Source of the DNA: Feifania hominis
Lineage (GTDB): Bacteria > Bacillota > Clostridia > Oscillospirales > Feifaniaceae
DNA length: 64,000 nucleotides
NCBI RefSeq assembly: GCF_014384765.1
Contig: NZ_JACRSP010000001.1
Span: 186,001 to 250,000, forward strand
Reading direction: 5' to 3'
In this document: piece by piece, positions 8,731 to 15,374 of the stretch
Layout: the number at the start of each line of letters is the position of its first letter
Position numbering within the stretch: position 1 is the stretch's first letter
Translations under genes and position numbers: made by a program
Notes under the pieces: generated by a model
Told to the model about the DNA's origin: nothing
Databases searched by the model: none
What the model saw: only the letters and a program-made list of their open reading frames with translations

Positions 8731-9873
8731 ATGATAGAATTACAGCATGTATCAAAGGCCTACAAGGGCAAGCAGGTGCTCAGCGGCATCGATTTGCTCA
8801 TTCATACAGGGGAGCTGATGGTTCTCATCGGGTCGAGTGGCTGCGGCAAGACAACGCTGCTCAAGATGATCAACAAGCTCAACGCCATCGACAGCGGAGA
8901 CATTCTCATCGACGGCGTGTCGGTCAAAAAAATCAGCGACACCAGACTGCGCCGTCAGATTGGCTATGTCGTACAGGAGGGGGGACTCTTTGCCCATCTG
9001 ACTGTTGAGGAGAACATCAGTCTGGTGCTCAAGATTACGGGCGTGCCAAAAGCCGATCACGCCGCGCGGGTGAGTGAGCTGCTCGAAATGGTCAATTTGA
9101 ACCCCGAGGAGTACCGTGGTCTCTTTCCGTGCCAGCTCTCGGGCGGGCAGCGCCAGCGTGTGGGTGTGGCGCGGGCCTTTGCGGCAAACCCCGACATCAT
9201 TCTCATGGACGAACCGTTTTCGGCTCTCGATCCCGTGACGCGGGCCGAACTTCAGGACGAAGTGGCCGGGCTTCAAAAACAGTTTAAGAAGACCATTGTC
9301 TTTGTCACTCACGATATGGATGAGGCGGTCAAGCTTGCAAACCGTATCTGCATCATTCAAAACGGGCGCATCGTACAGTGTGACAGCCCGGAGATGGTGC
9401 TCAAACAGCCTGCCAACAGCTACGTCGAGGAGTTTGTCGGTAAGAATCGCATCTGGGGAAACCCCGAGTATATCAAAGCACGCGATATCATGAAGAAGAA
9501 TCCCGTTTGCATCTCACGCACCCGCTCGGTGCTCCAGGCGCTGCAGACCATGAATCACTATGTCATCGACAGCGTTCTGGTCACCGAGAACAAAAAGCTC
9601 GAGGGTGTTGTGTGGCTGGAAGATCTCCGGGAATTTCAGGACTATCGGGCGCCGGTGTCAGAGTTCCTCTCGAACGACTTTGTCACCGTGCATGAGGACA
9701 CGACGCTCCAGAAGATCATCGACACCATCGACTACAACGCCTCCGGCATCATACCAGTGGTGGATGAGGACAACCACGTGACGGGCTACCTGACCAAGAG
9801 CAGCCTGCTTGCAACGCTGAGCAAGCGCTATGAGAGCCCCGACGCCACACAGGAGAGGAGCGCGGTACTATGA
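8731..9873 (+). CDS. opuCA: Glycine betaine/carnitine/choline ABC transporter ATP-binding protein
   Basis: This 380-residue protein is the ATPase of an osmoprotectant importer. Walker A GSSGCGKT is at residues 34-41, the Q-loop lies near VVQEGGLF, the signature is LSGGQRQR (about 141) and Walker B ILMDEPFSALD is near residue 162. Two CBS domains (about 250-370) follow; in OpuA/OpuC transporters these sense ionic strength. The stop overlaps the next start as ATGA. The specific gene name follows architecture, and the actual substrate could be any quaternary ammonium compound. Confidence 0.9.
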   Translation: MIELQHVSKAYKGKQVLSGIDLLIHTGELMVLIGSSGCGKTTLLKMINKLNAIDSGDILIDGVSVKKISDTRLRRQIGYVVQEGGLFAHLTVEENISLVLKITGVPKADHAARVSELLEMVNLNPEEYRGLFPCQLSGGQRQRVGVARAFAANPDIILMDEPFSALDPVTRAELQDEVAGLQKQFKKTIVFVTHDMDEAVKLANRICIIQNGRIVQCDSPEMVLKQPANSYVEEFVGKNRIWGNPEYIKARDIMKKNPVCISRTRSVLQALQTMNHYVIDSVLVTENKKLEGVVWLEDLREFQDYRAPVSEFLSNDFVTVHEDTTLQKIIDTIDYNASGIIPVVDEDNHVTGYLTKSSLLATLSKRYESPDATQERSAVL

Positions 9874-11447
9874 GTGGGTTCTGGCAGATGTTTCTCGACC
9901 GCTGGCAGGAGCTCTTGGAGCTGCTGCTCGAGCACTTGAATATGACGTCTCTGGCGGTGCTGCTGTCACTGGCAATCGGTGTGCCGCTCGGGCTACTCAT
10001 CACCAAAAGCCGGCCAGTGGCAAGCGCAGTCATCGGTGTGGCCAACGTCATGCAGTCCATTCCGAGCATCGCATTGCTCGCATTTCTGGTGCCATTTATC
10101 GGCATTGGGCAAAAGCCGGCAATCATCATGGTGGTTCTCTATGCGCTGCTGCCGATCATCAAAAACACTTATACCGGCATCACCAGTATTGACCCAAAAG
10201 TCATGGAGTCAGCGGCAGGCATCGGCCTGACCAGAATGCAGCAACTCTTTCGTGTCCAACTGCCCATGGCGGCGCCCTTTATCATGGCGGGTGTGCGCAT
10301 CTCGGCTGTGACAGCGGTGGGTACTGTGACCATTGCGGCATTTGCCGGCGCGCGGGGCCTGGGCTGGTTTATCAACCTCGGTCTCAATGCCAACGACCCA
10401 AACCTGGTGCTGCTCGGTGCAATACCGGCATCCATTCTGGCACTACTGGTGGACTTTGTACTCTCAAAGTTGGAGAGGGCCATCACACCCGAGGGGCTCA
10501 AACCTCCGGACCGGATTGTGCAACTCAGCCGGGCCAGGCGTGTAGGCCGCTCGGCAACCGCCCTTGCCCTGGCGCTTTTGATGTTTGTCGTGCCGGTGGG
10601 AGCTTCCTTTGCGAAGACACTCCACCGTGAGGAGCATACGATTGTGGTGGGCAGCACGAATTTTACCGAGGCGATCATACTCGGCTATCTCTACAGCGAG
10701 CTGATCAGCGAGAACACTGATATCGCCGTGGAGGAGAAGTTCAACCTCAACGGTTCGCCGCTTGCCTTTGCCGCCATCGAGCGCGGTGACATAGACATGT
10801 TCACCGACTACACAGGCGTCATTTCTCCCATCTTGCTCAAGCAGCCGATGGAAACCGACACACAGAAAGTCTATGACACGGTGGTTCGACTGATGGCAGA
10901 TGAACACGATATTGAGGTCTCAAAGCCTCTGGGCTTCAGCAACGAGTACGTCATCAGCGCAAGCCCCGAGGCCGCTGAAAAGTATGGCCTTGAGACGCTC
11001 TCCGACCTAATTGAGGCTGCGGGACAGCTGCGCTTCGGCTGCACGACGGCGTTCACCCAGCGTGAGGATCTGCTGCCCAAGATGGAGGAGGATTTCGGCA
11101 TCGAGTTCAAGTCGGTTACGGGACTCGAGGGCAACATCCGCTACCAGGCCATCTCATCAGGCGAGGTGGATGTCACCGATGCTTTCTCGACTGACGCTAT
11201 GACCGTCAAGGTGGATCTGGTGCCGCTGCGAGACGATCTGTCGTTCTTTCCGCCCTATCAGGCAGTGAATCTGGTGCGCGAGGATGTGTTTGAGCAGTAC
11301 CCACAGCTGCGAGAGCTTTTAGCCAAGCTTGAGGGAGCAATCACCACACGGGAAATGGCCCAGATGAACTATGCTGTCGATGTCGACGGTGAGAACCCCC
11401 GCAACGTGGCGCGCGAGTATCTCAAGAGCAAGGGCCTGATTGACTGA
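9870..11447 (+). CDS. Osmoprotectant ABC transporter permease fused to its substrate-binding domain
   Basis: This 525-residue protein joins two functions. Residues 1 to about 215 form an OpuCB-type permease with several membrane segments and the EAA-like stretch around MESAAGIGLTRMQQL. After a further membrane anchor (about 228-250) comes an OpuCC/ProX-type binding domain starting at TIVVGSTNFTEA and running to the end. Such fusions occur in lactic acid bacteria and Clostridia and give two tethered binding domains per dimer. It is coupled to the ATPase gene by a 4-base overlap and followed by a strong terminator. Confidence 0.9.
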   Translation: MSGFWQMFLDRWQELLELLLEHLNMTSLAVLLSLAIGVPLGLLITKSRPVASAVIGVANVMQSIPSIALLAFLVPFIGIGQKPAIIMVVLYALLPIIKNTYTGITSIDPKVMESAAGIGLTRMQQLFRVQLPMAAPFIMAGVRISAVTAVGTVTIAAFAGARGLGWFINLGLNANDPNLVLLGAIPASILALLVDFVLSKLERAITPEGLKPPDRIVQLSRARRVGRSATALALALLMFVVPVGASFAKTLHREEHTIVVGSTNFTEAIILGYLYSELISENTDIAVEEKFNLNGSPLAFAAIERGDIDMFTDYTGVISPILLKQPMETDTQKVYDTVVRLMADEHDIEVSKPLGFSNEYVISASPEAAEKYGLETLSDLIEAAGQLRFGCTTAFTQREDLLPKMEEDFGIEFKSVTGLEGNIRYQAISSGEVDVTDAFSTDAMTVKVDLVPLRDDLSFFPPYQAVNLVREDVFEQYPQLRELLAKLEGAITTREMAQMNYAVDVDGENPRNVAREYLKSKGLID

Positions 11448-11448
11448 C

Positions 11449-11483
11449 AAAGGGGGGCGCTCGTAAGCGCCCCCTTTATTTTA
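11449..11483 (+). terminator. Intrinsic terminator after the transporter operon
   Basis: A stem of AAAGGGGGGCGC with its complement, a 6-base loop, and a T-rich tail immediately follow the stop codon. Confidence 0.88.
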
Positions 11484-11549
11484 TTCGAGAAATCTGCTTG
11501 ACAACAAAATGGGAATTTGCTATAATCTCTCTTGCACTCTAAGGCATAT

Positions 11550-11634
11550 GCGATCGTGGCGGAACTGGCAGACGCGCACGTTTGAGGGGCGTGTGATGTA
11601 TATCATATGGGTTCAAGTCCCATCGATCGCACCA
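11550..11634 (+). tRNA. tRNA-Leu (anticodon GAG)
   Basis: The acceptor stem GCGATCG/CGATCGC, a D-arm containing GGCAGAC, an anticodon loop TTGAGGG giving GAG, a long variable arm and the T-loop TTCAAGT are all present, and CCA is encoded. The long variable arm and anticodon identify a class II leucine tRNA reading CUC/CUU. Confidence 0.95.
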
Positions 11635-11637
11635 TAT

Positions 11638-11724
11638 GCGGATATGGCGGAATTGGCAGACGCGCTAGATTCAGGTTCTAGTGGGGGCAACTTCGTGGAG
11701 GTTCAAGTCCTCTTATCCGCACCA
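11638..11724 (+). tRNA. tRNA-Leu (anticodon CAG)
   Basis: The acceptor stem GCGGATA/TATCCGC, anticodon stem CTAGA/TCTAG with loop TTCAGGT (CAG), a long variable arm and an encoded CCA mark a second leucine tRNA, 3 bases after the first and surely co-transcribed with it. Confidence 0.95.
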
Positions 11725-11725
11725 C

Positions 11726-11765
11726 GTCGGAGCAAGCTTTGTATCGCTTGCTCCGACTTTTTTTA
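11726..11765 (+). terminator. Intrinsic terminator of the tRNA-Leu pair
   Basis: A perfect 12-bp stem GTCGGAGCAAGC with its complement, an 8-base loop and seven T residues directly follow the second tRNA. Confidence 0.9.
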
Positions 11766-11798
11766 AAGTCAGAGCGCGCTCACCGCTGCTTCTCCTTA

Positions 11799-11833
11799 CC
11801 AAACCAAACCCGCTGCGCGGGGCTTCGGTTTGG
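11799..11833. repeat. 35-base hairpin repeat, copy 1
   Basis: This imperfect palindrome begins CCAAACCAAACCC and ends CTTCGGTTTGG. On the opposite strand it matches 31 of 35 bases of the element at 63491-63525, and two of the four differences keep base pairing. Both copies lie within about 150 bases of tRNA genes. Confidence 0.65.
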
Positions 11834-11883
11834 TATTCTTTGACGAAAGTATAAGTTCTGTATCGCCACTCGTACCATAACAG

Positions 11884-11931
11884 AACACCAGTTTTGATAC
11901 ATGGGTATCAAAACTGGTGTCCTGTTTTTTT
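11884..11931 (+). terminator. Terminator-like hairpin
   Basis: ACACCAGTTTTGATAC and its exact complement form a 16-bp stem with a 4-base loop, followed by CCTG and a T-run on the plus strand. No plus-strand gene lies between it and the tRNA terminator. The stretch 11766-12026 otherwise holds only the hairpin repeat and no convincing gene. Confidence 0.6.
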
Positions 11932-12026
11932 ATCCAGGCCCCGGTTGACAGGAGCACGATTTAATGACGGCAGACTTTGTGGCAGAGTAAAAGTTTTTTT
12001 CCGATTTTGGGTAGTTGCACAATGCC

Positions 12027-12959
12027 CTATGCCATAAACAGCGCCGTGGAATAGTAGCGATCGCCGGAATCAGGCAGCAATGCAACAATGACCTTGCCCT
12101 TATTCTCCGGCCGCTTTGCCAGCGTAACCGCTGCATGAAGAGCTGCACCGGAAGAAATGCCGACGGAAATGCCTTCTTTCTTTGCCAGCTGCTTTGCTGC
12201 GTCAATGGCTTCCTCGTTTTTCACCGGGAGAACCTCGTCATACACCTCGGTATTCAGCACATCCGGTACAAATCCGGCGCCGATACCCTGGATCTTATGA
12301 GGACCGCTTCTGCCCTCGGAAAGCACCGGAGAATCCGCGGGCTCTACTGCAACGATCTGGATGTCCGGCTTCTGCTGCTTGAGATATTCACCGACGCCGG
12401 TGATCGTGCCGCCCGTGCCAACGCCGGCTACAAAAATATCGACTGTGCCGTCGGTATCTTTCCAGATTTCCGGGCCGGTGGTCGCCCTGTGAACGGCAGG
12501 GTTAGCGGGATTCACAAACTGTCCTGGAATGAAGCTGTTCGGGATTTCTCTGGAAAGTTCTTCTGCCTTGGCAATGGCGCCTTTCATGCCCTTGGAGCCC
12601 TCCGTCAGAACCAGTTGCGCTCCATAGGCTTTCATCATATTTCTGCGCTCGACGCTCATGGTTTCCGGCATGGTGATGATCAGGCGATAGCCCTTGGCCG
12701 CAGCGATTGCCGCCAGACCAATACCGGTGTTGCCGGAAGTCGGCTCGATGATGACTGAATCGGGGTTCAGCAGCCCTTTTTCCTCAGCGTCCTCAATCAT
12801 CGCCTTGGCAATGCGGTCTTTCACGCTGCCAGCCGGATTAAAATACTCCAGCTTGACCAGCACCGTTGCTTCCAGCCGTTCGCTGGCCTCCAGATTGATT
12901 GCCTCCACCAGAGGCGTGTTGCCGATCAAACCAAGAGTTCCTCTATAGATATTTGCCAT
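12027..12959 (-). CDS. cysK: Cysteine synthase (O-acetylserine sulfhydrylase)
   Basis: This 310-residue PLP enzyme would condense O-acetylserine with sulfide to give cysteine. NPAGSVKDR carries the PLP lysine (Lys47), PTSGNTG (about residues 73-79) is the substrate loop, and GTGGTITG (about 180) binds the PLP phosphate. Length and motifs are full for CysK. The ATG follows AGGAGG; a short upstream extension of the frame has no ribosome site. It is the second gene of the metY-cysK operon (13-base gap) and would share the cysteine-codon leader upstream. Base composition is more A+T-rich than surrounding genes. Confidence 0.95.
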   Translation of the reverse strand: MANIYRGTLGLIGNTPLVEAINLEASERLEATVLVKLEYFNPAGSVKDRIAKAMIEDAEEKGLLNPDSVIIEPTSGNTGIGLAAIAAAKGYRLIITMPETMSVERRNMMKAYGAQLVLTEGSKGMKGAIAKAEELSREIPNSFIPGQFVNPANPAVHRATTGPEIWKDTDGTVDIFVAGVGTGGTITGVGEYLKQQKPDIQIVAVEPADSPVLSEGRSGPHKIQGIGAGFVPDVLNTEVYDEVLPVKNEEAIDAAKQLAKKEGISVGISSGAALHAAVTLAKRPENKGKVIVALLPDSGDRYYSTALFMA

Positions 12960-12972
12960 GATGTTTTCCTCC

Positions 12973-14256
12973 TTAACCAATTGCGGCAAATCCGTTTTTC
13001 AGATCTGCAATAATATCATCGATATGTTCCGTGCCGATGGACAGACGAATGGTGCCGGGGGTGATGCCCTGATCTGCCAGTTCTGTCCTGTTTAACTGAC
13101 TGTGGGTGGTTGTGGCCGGATGGATCACCAGCGACTTTACGTCTGCCACATTTGCCAGCAGCGAGAATATCTTCAGATGGTCAATGAACTTCCATGCAGC
13201 TTCCTGACCGCCTTTCACTTCAAAAGTGAAGATGGATGCACCACCGTTGGGAAAATACTTCTCATACAGTGCATGGTCAGGATGATCCGGCAGGGAGGGA
13301 TGATTGACCTTGGAAACCTGCGGATGCCCGGAGAGGAACTCCACGACCTTTTTGGTATTTTCGGCATGGCGCTCCAACCGCAGAGAAAGCGTTTCCACAC
13401 CCTGAAGCAGCAGGAAAGCGTTGAACGGAGAAATCGCGGCCCCGGTGTCTCGAAGCAAAATGGCACGGATATAAGTGACAAACGCTGCCGGGCCTGCAGC
13501 GTCCGCAAAGGATATGCCGTGATAGCTGGGATTGGCCTCTGCGATGGGAGCAAATTTGCCGCTGGCTTTCCAGTCAAACTTGCCGGAGTCCACGATTATG
13601 CCCCCCAGAGATGTTCCGTGACCGCCGATGAACTTGGTAGCTGAGTGCACCACAATGTCAGCACCGTGCTCGATGGGACGGATCAGATAGGGAGTGCCGA
13701 AAGTATTGTCAATGACGAGAGGTAGGCCGTATTTGTGTGCAATGGTTGCAACAGCATCAATATCCGGAATATCCGAGTTCGGATTGCCCAGTGTTTCCAG
13801 ATAGATTGCCTTTGTGTTGGATTGAATCGCCGCTTCCACCTCGGCAAGATCATGTACATTCACAAAGGTCGTTTCAATGCCATAGGCAGGCAGCGTGTGC
13901 GCCAACAGATTGTAACTGCCGCCGTAAATTGTCTTCTGCGAAACAATGTGATCGCCTTTCCGGGCAAGTGCTTCTATGGCGTAGGCAATCGCTGCGGCAC
14001 CGGAGGCAACCGCCAGTGCTGCGACACCGCCCTCCAAGGCGGCAATTCTTTTTTCCAGAACATCCTGCGTGGAATTGGTCAGACGCCCGTAGATATTGCC
14101 GGCATCCGCCAGGCCAAAACGGGCGGCGGCGTGGGCTGAATTATGGAACACGTAGGAAGTGGTCTGATAGATCGGAACAGCTCTGGAATCGGTGGTAGGG
14201 TCAGCCTGTTCCTGCCCAACATGAAGCTGCAGAGTTTCAAATTTATACTCACTCAT
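12973..14256 (-). CDS. metY: O-acetylhomoserine aminocarboxypropyltransferase (sulfhydrylase)
   Basis: This 427-residue Cys/Met-metabolism PLP enzyme would make homocysteine from O-acetylhomoserine and sulfide. The PLP lysine is Lys208 in HSATKFIGG; other family motifs include YGRLTNST, the LETLGNP strand and VIDNTFGTP. Full length. The ATG has an AAAGGAG site. It is the first enzyme gene of the operon, downstream of a 236-base leader with a cysteine-rich ORF and a conditional terminator. Cystathionine gamma-synthase or lyase are relatives, but the length and the QTTSYVFHNSAHAAARF segment fit the sulfhydrylase group. Confidence 0.93.
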   Translation of the reverse strand: MSEYKFETLQLHVGQEQADPTTDSRAVPIYQTTSYVFHNSAHAAARFGLADAGNIYGRLTNSTQDVLEKRIAALEGGVAALAVASGAAAIAYAIEALARKGDHIVSQKTIYGGSYNLLAHTLPAYGIETTFVNVHDLAEVEAAIQSNTKAIYLETLGNPNSDIPDIDAVATIAHKYGLPLVIDNTFGTPYLIRPIEHGADIVVHSATKFIGGHGTSLGGIIVDSGKFDWKASGKFAPIAEANPSYHGISFADAAGPAAFVTYIRAILLRDTGAAISPFNAFLLLQGVETLSLRLERHAENTKKVVEFLSGHPQVSKVNHPSLPDHPDHALYEKYFPNGGASIFTFEVKGGQEAAWKFIDHLKIFSLLANVADVKSLVIHPATTTHSQLNRTELADQGITPGTIRLSIGTEHIDDIIADLKNGFAAIG

Positions 14257-14315
14257 AATGGCGTTCTCCTTTGTCAATATTGTCGGTTTAAGCGCAATCA
14301 AACAGACCGGTCCAT

Positions 14316-14352
14316 AAAAAACAAAAACCGGAAGCTCCCAATAAGCTCCCGG
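14316..14352 (-). terminator. Conditional (attenuator) terminator in the metY-cysK leader
   Basis: On the minus strand CCGGGAGCT (14352-14344) pairs with AGCTTCCGG (14336-14328) in a 9-bp stem with one G-T pair. It is followed by TTTTTGTTTTTT. It lies 60 bases before the metY start and so would abort the transcript before the enzymes unless the upstream arm is sequestered. Confidence 0.85.
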
Positions 14353-14379
14353 GCAAATGGCTGACACTGTGCTGATAAG

Positions 14380-14508
14380 TCAAGCACAATCTCGAGGCGA
14401 ACAGCTGCATAATGCGCACAATTCAACCCCAGCCATATCATATGCCCGGGAGTTAAACATTCGACAACACGCGATGATATTTACATGGTAATTGTTGTAT
14501 CCGGTCAT
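14380..14508 (-). CDS. Cysteine-rich leader peptide (42 residues) upstream of metY
   Basis: The ORF starts at an ATG placed 8 bases after a perfect AAAGGAGG (14524-14517) and encodes 42 residues with six cysteines (residues 14, 15, 31, 34, 36 and 41). The tail reads CALCSCSPRDCA before TGA. It lies wholly between a consensus promoter and a conditional terminator and ahead of two sulfur-assimilation genes, the classical layout of an amino-acid attenuator in which leader codons sense charged tRNA-Cys. Alternatively the peptide itself could bind metal or sense thiols. Too short for usual gene finders. Confidence 0.78.
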   Translation of the reverse strand: MTGYNNYHVNIIACCRMFNSRAYDMAGVELCALCSCSPRDCA

Positions 14509-14558
14509 TACGTTCGCCTCCTTTTGCAACTTGCCTGCGCAAACCGTTCTATAGACGA

Positions 14559-14587
14559 ATTGTATTACTATCGACCTACTATGTCAA
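14559..14587 (-). promoter_or_regulatory. metY-cysK promoter with direct repeats in the spacer
   Basis: TTGACA (14587-14582) and TACAAT (14564-14559) are separated by 17 bases. On the plus strand TACTAT occurs twice with an 11-base period (14566-14571 and 14577-14582) inside the promoter, a plausible site for the divergent Rrf2 regulator. Transcription would start near 14552. Confidence 0.8.
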
Positions 14588-14619
14588 TATGTTTTAATAA
14601 AATTTACATTCATTTTCAA

Positions 14620-14652
14620 TTGATTTGCCTATTGACCTTGTGGTACAATAGG
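14620..14652 (+). promoter_or_regulatory. Rrf2 gene promoter with inverted repeat
   Basis: TTGATT (14620-14625) and TACAAT (14644-14649) are 18 bases apart. CCTATTG (14628-14634) and CAATAGG (14646-14652) form a 7-bp inverted repeat whose right half covers the -10 box, suggesting autoregulation. Confidence 0.65.
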
Positions 14653-14670
14653 TCAAACGAGGTGAAAGTA

Positions 14671-15066
14671 GTGATTTCTACAAAGGGACGCTATGCGCTG
14701 AGAGTTATGTTAGACTTGGCGGAACATAGCGGAAAAGGCTATATTCCGTTAAAAGACATTGCTGCCCGGCAGGAAATTTCCAAAAAATATCTGGAGATCA
14801 TTGTAAAAGAACTGGTAAAGGGTAAAATGGTTTCCGGGCAGGGAGGACACGGCGGAGGCTATGTGCTCTGTCGTGAGCCGGAGGAATACGTGGTGGGCGA
14901 AATCCTGGAATGGATGGAGGGCTCGCTTGCAACGGTAAGTTGTCTGGTCGAAGGTGCTGCTCCCTGCGAAAGAGCCGAACATTGCAAAACGCTTCCTCTC
15001 TGGAAAGAGTATGACCAGCTGGTTCACGATTTTTTCTATCACAAACGACTGACAGACCTTTTGTGA
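14671..15066 (+). CDS. Rrf2 family transcriptional regulator
   Basis: This 131-residue winged-helix protein begins with the Rrf2 hallmark ISTKGRYALRVMLDLA, has the recognition segment ISKKYLEIIVKELVKGKMV, and ends with three cysteines spaced C-X7-C-X5-C (about residues 92-106). That resembles the Fe-S ligand region of IscR-type proteins more than Bacillus CymR. It starts at GTG with GAGGTG upstream. Divergent orientation from metY-cysK implies control of sulfur assimilation, either as a cysteine/O-acetylserine-responsive CymR analogue or an Fe-S sensor. Confidence 0.9.
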   Translation: MISTKGRYALRVMLDLAEHSGKGYIPLKDIAARQEISKKYLEIIVKELVKGKMVSGQGGHGGGYVLCREPEEYVVGEILEWMEGSLATVSCLVEGAAPCERAEHCKTLPLWKEYDQLVHDFFYHKRLTDLL

Positions 15067-15296
15067 GTACGGGTTCCTTTGTATCGCTGATTTACCGCCC
15101 ATTTTTTATTCTGATACAAAAATGGTGCTATGAAATTCGTTGAGTAAACGCCGAGATTTCAATCATCATATTGGGTCTAAGAATTCGAGTGTGCGACTGC
15201 GATGTCTGCGAGACGTTCCTTTTGGTATTGAATGAAGTCTCTGCTTTCACGTCGCAGCGAGCTTTGATGCGTACCGTTTCACTTGGTAACCATACG
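15067..15296. other. Intergenic stretch with no recognisable gene
   Basis: The 230 bases after the Rrf2 gene are relatively A+T-rich. I see no ribosome site followed by a plausible frame, no tRNA and no mobile-element end. It marks the right edge of the A+T-rich sulfur block. Confidence 0.5.
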
Positions 15297-15336
15297 AAAA
15301 ACGGAGCAGACGATTTCTCGTCTGCTCCGTTTTTTT
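15297..15336. terminator. Bidirectional intrinsic terminator
   Basis: A perfect 13-bp stem (ACGGAGCAGACGA with complement, loop TTTC) is flanked by A5 and T7, between the convergent Rrf2 and aldo/keto reductase genes. Confidence 0.9.
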
Positions 15337-15374
15337 GTGCGCATTTGAAGTCGGGACAGCTTGCGCTGAACAGC

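Larger units (their letters stand above)
14316..14552 (-). promoter_or_regulatory. Translation-coupled cysteine attenuator leader RNA of metY-cysK
   Basis: Four segments read 5'-3' on the minus strand. Segment 1 (14457-14443) contains AACTCCCGGGCA; segment 2 (14430-14422) is GGGGTTGAA; segment 3 (14355-14344) contains TGCCCGGGAG; segment 4 (14336-14328) is the terminator 3' arm. Segment 1 can pair with 2 locally or, over 10 perfect bases plus ATGGCTG/CAGCCAT, with 3. Pairing 3:4 is the terminator. Cysteine codons 31, 34 and 36 of the leader ORF lie just past segment 2, so a ribosome stalled there would mask segment 2, free segment 1 to take segment 3, and prevent termination. In addition GAGGCGAAC at the leader ribosome site is exactly complementary to 14402-14394. 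The mechanism is inferred; the pairings are visible. Confidence 0.75.

Noticed and set aside
11930..12205. Possible small minus-strand gene overlapping the end of cysK
   Set aside because: It lies mostly inside cysK in another frame, with no ribosome site.
14316..14520. S-box (SAM-I) riboswitch or Cys T-box ahead of metY
   Set aside because: The conserved S-box core and the T-box AGGGTGG-type sequence are not present; the Cys-codon ORF and alternative pairings explain the leader better.
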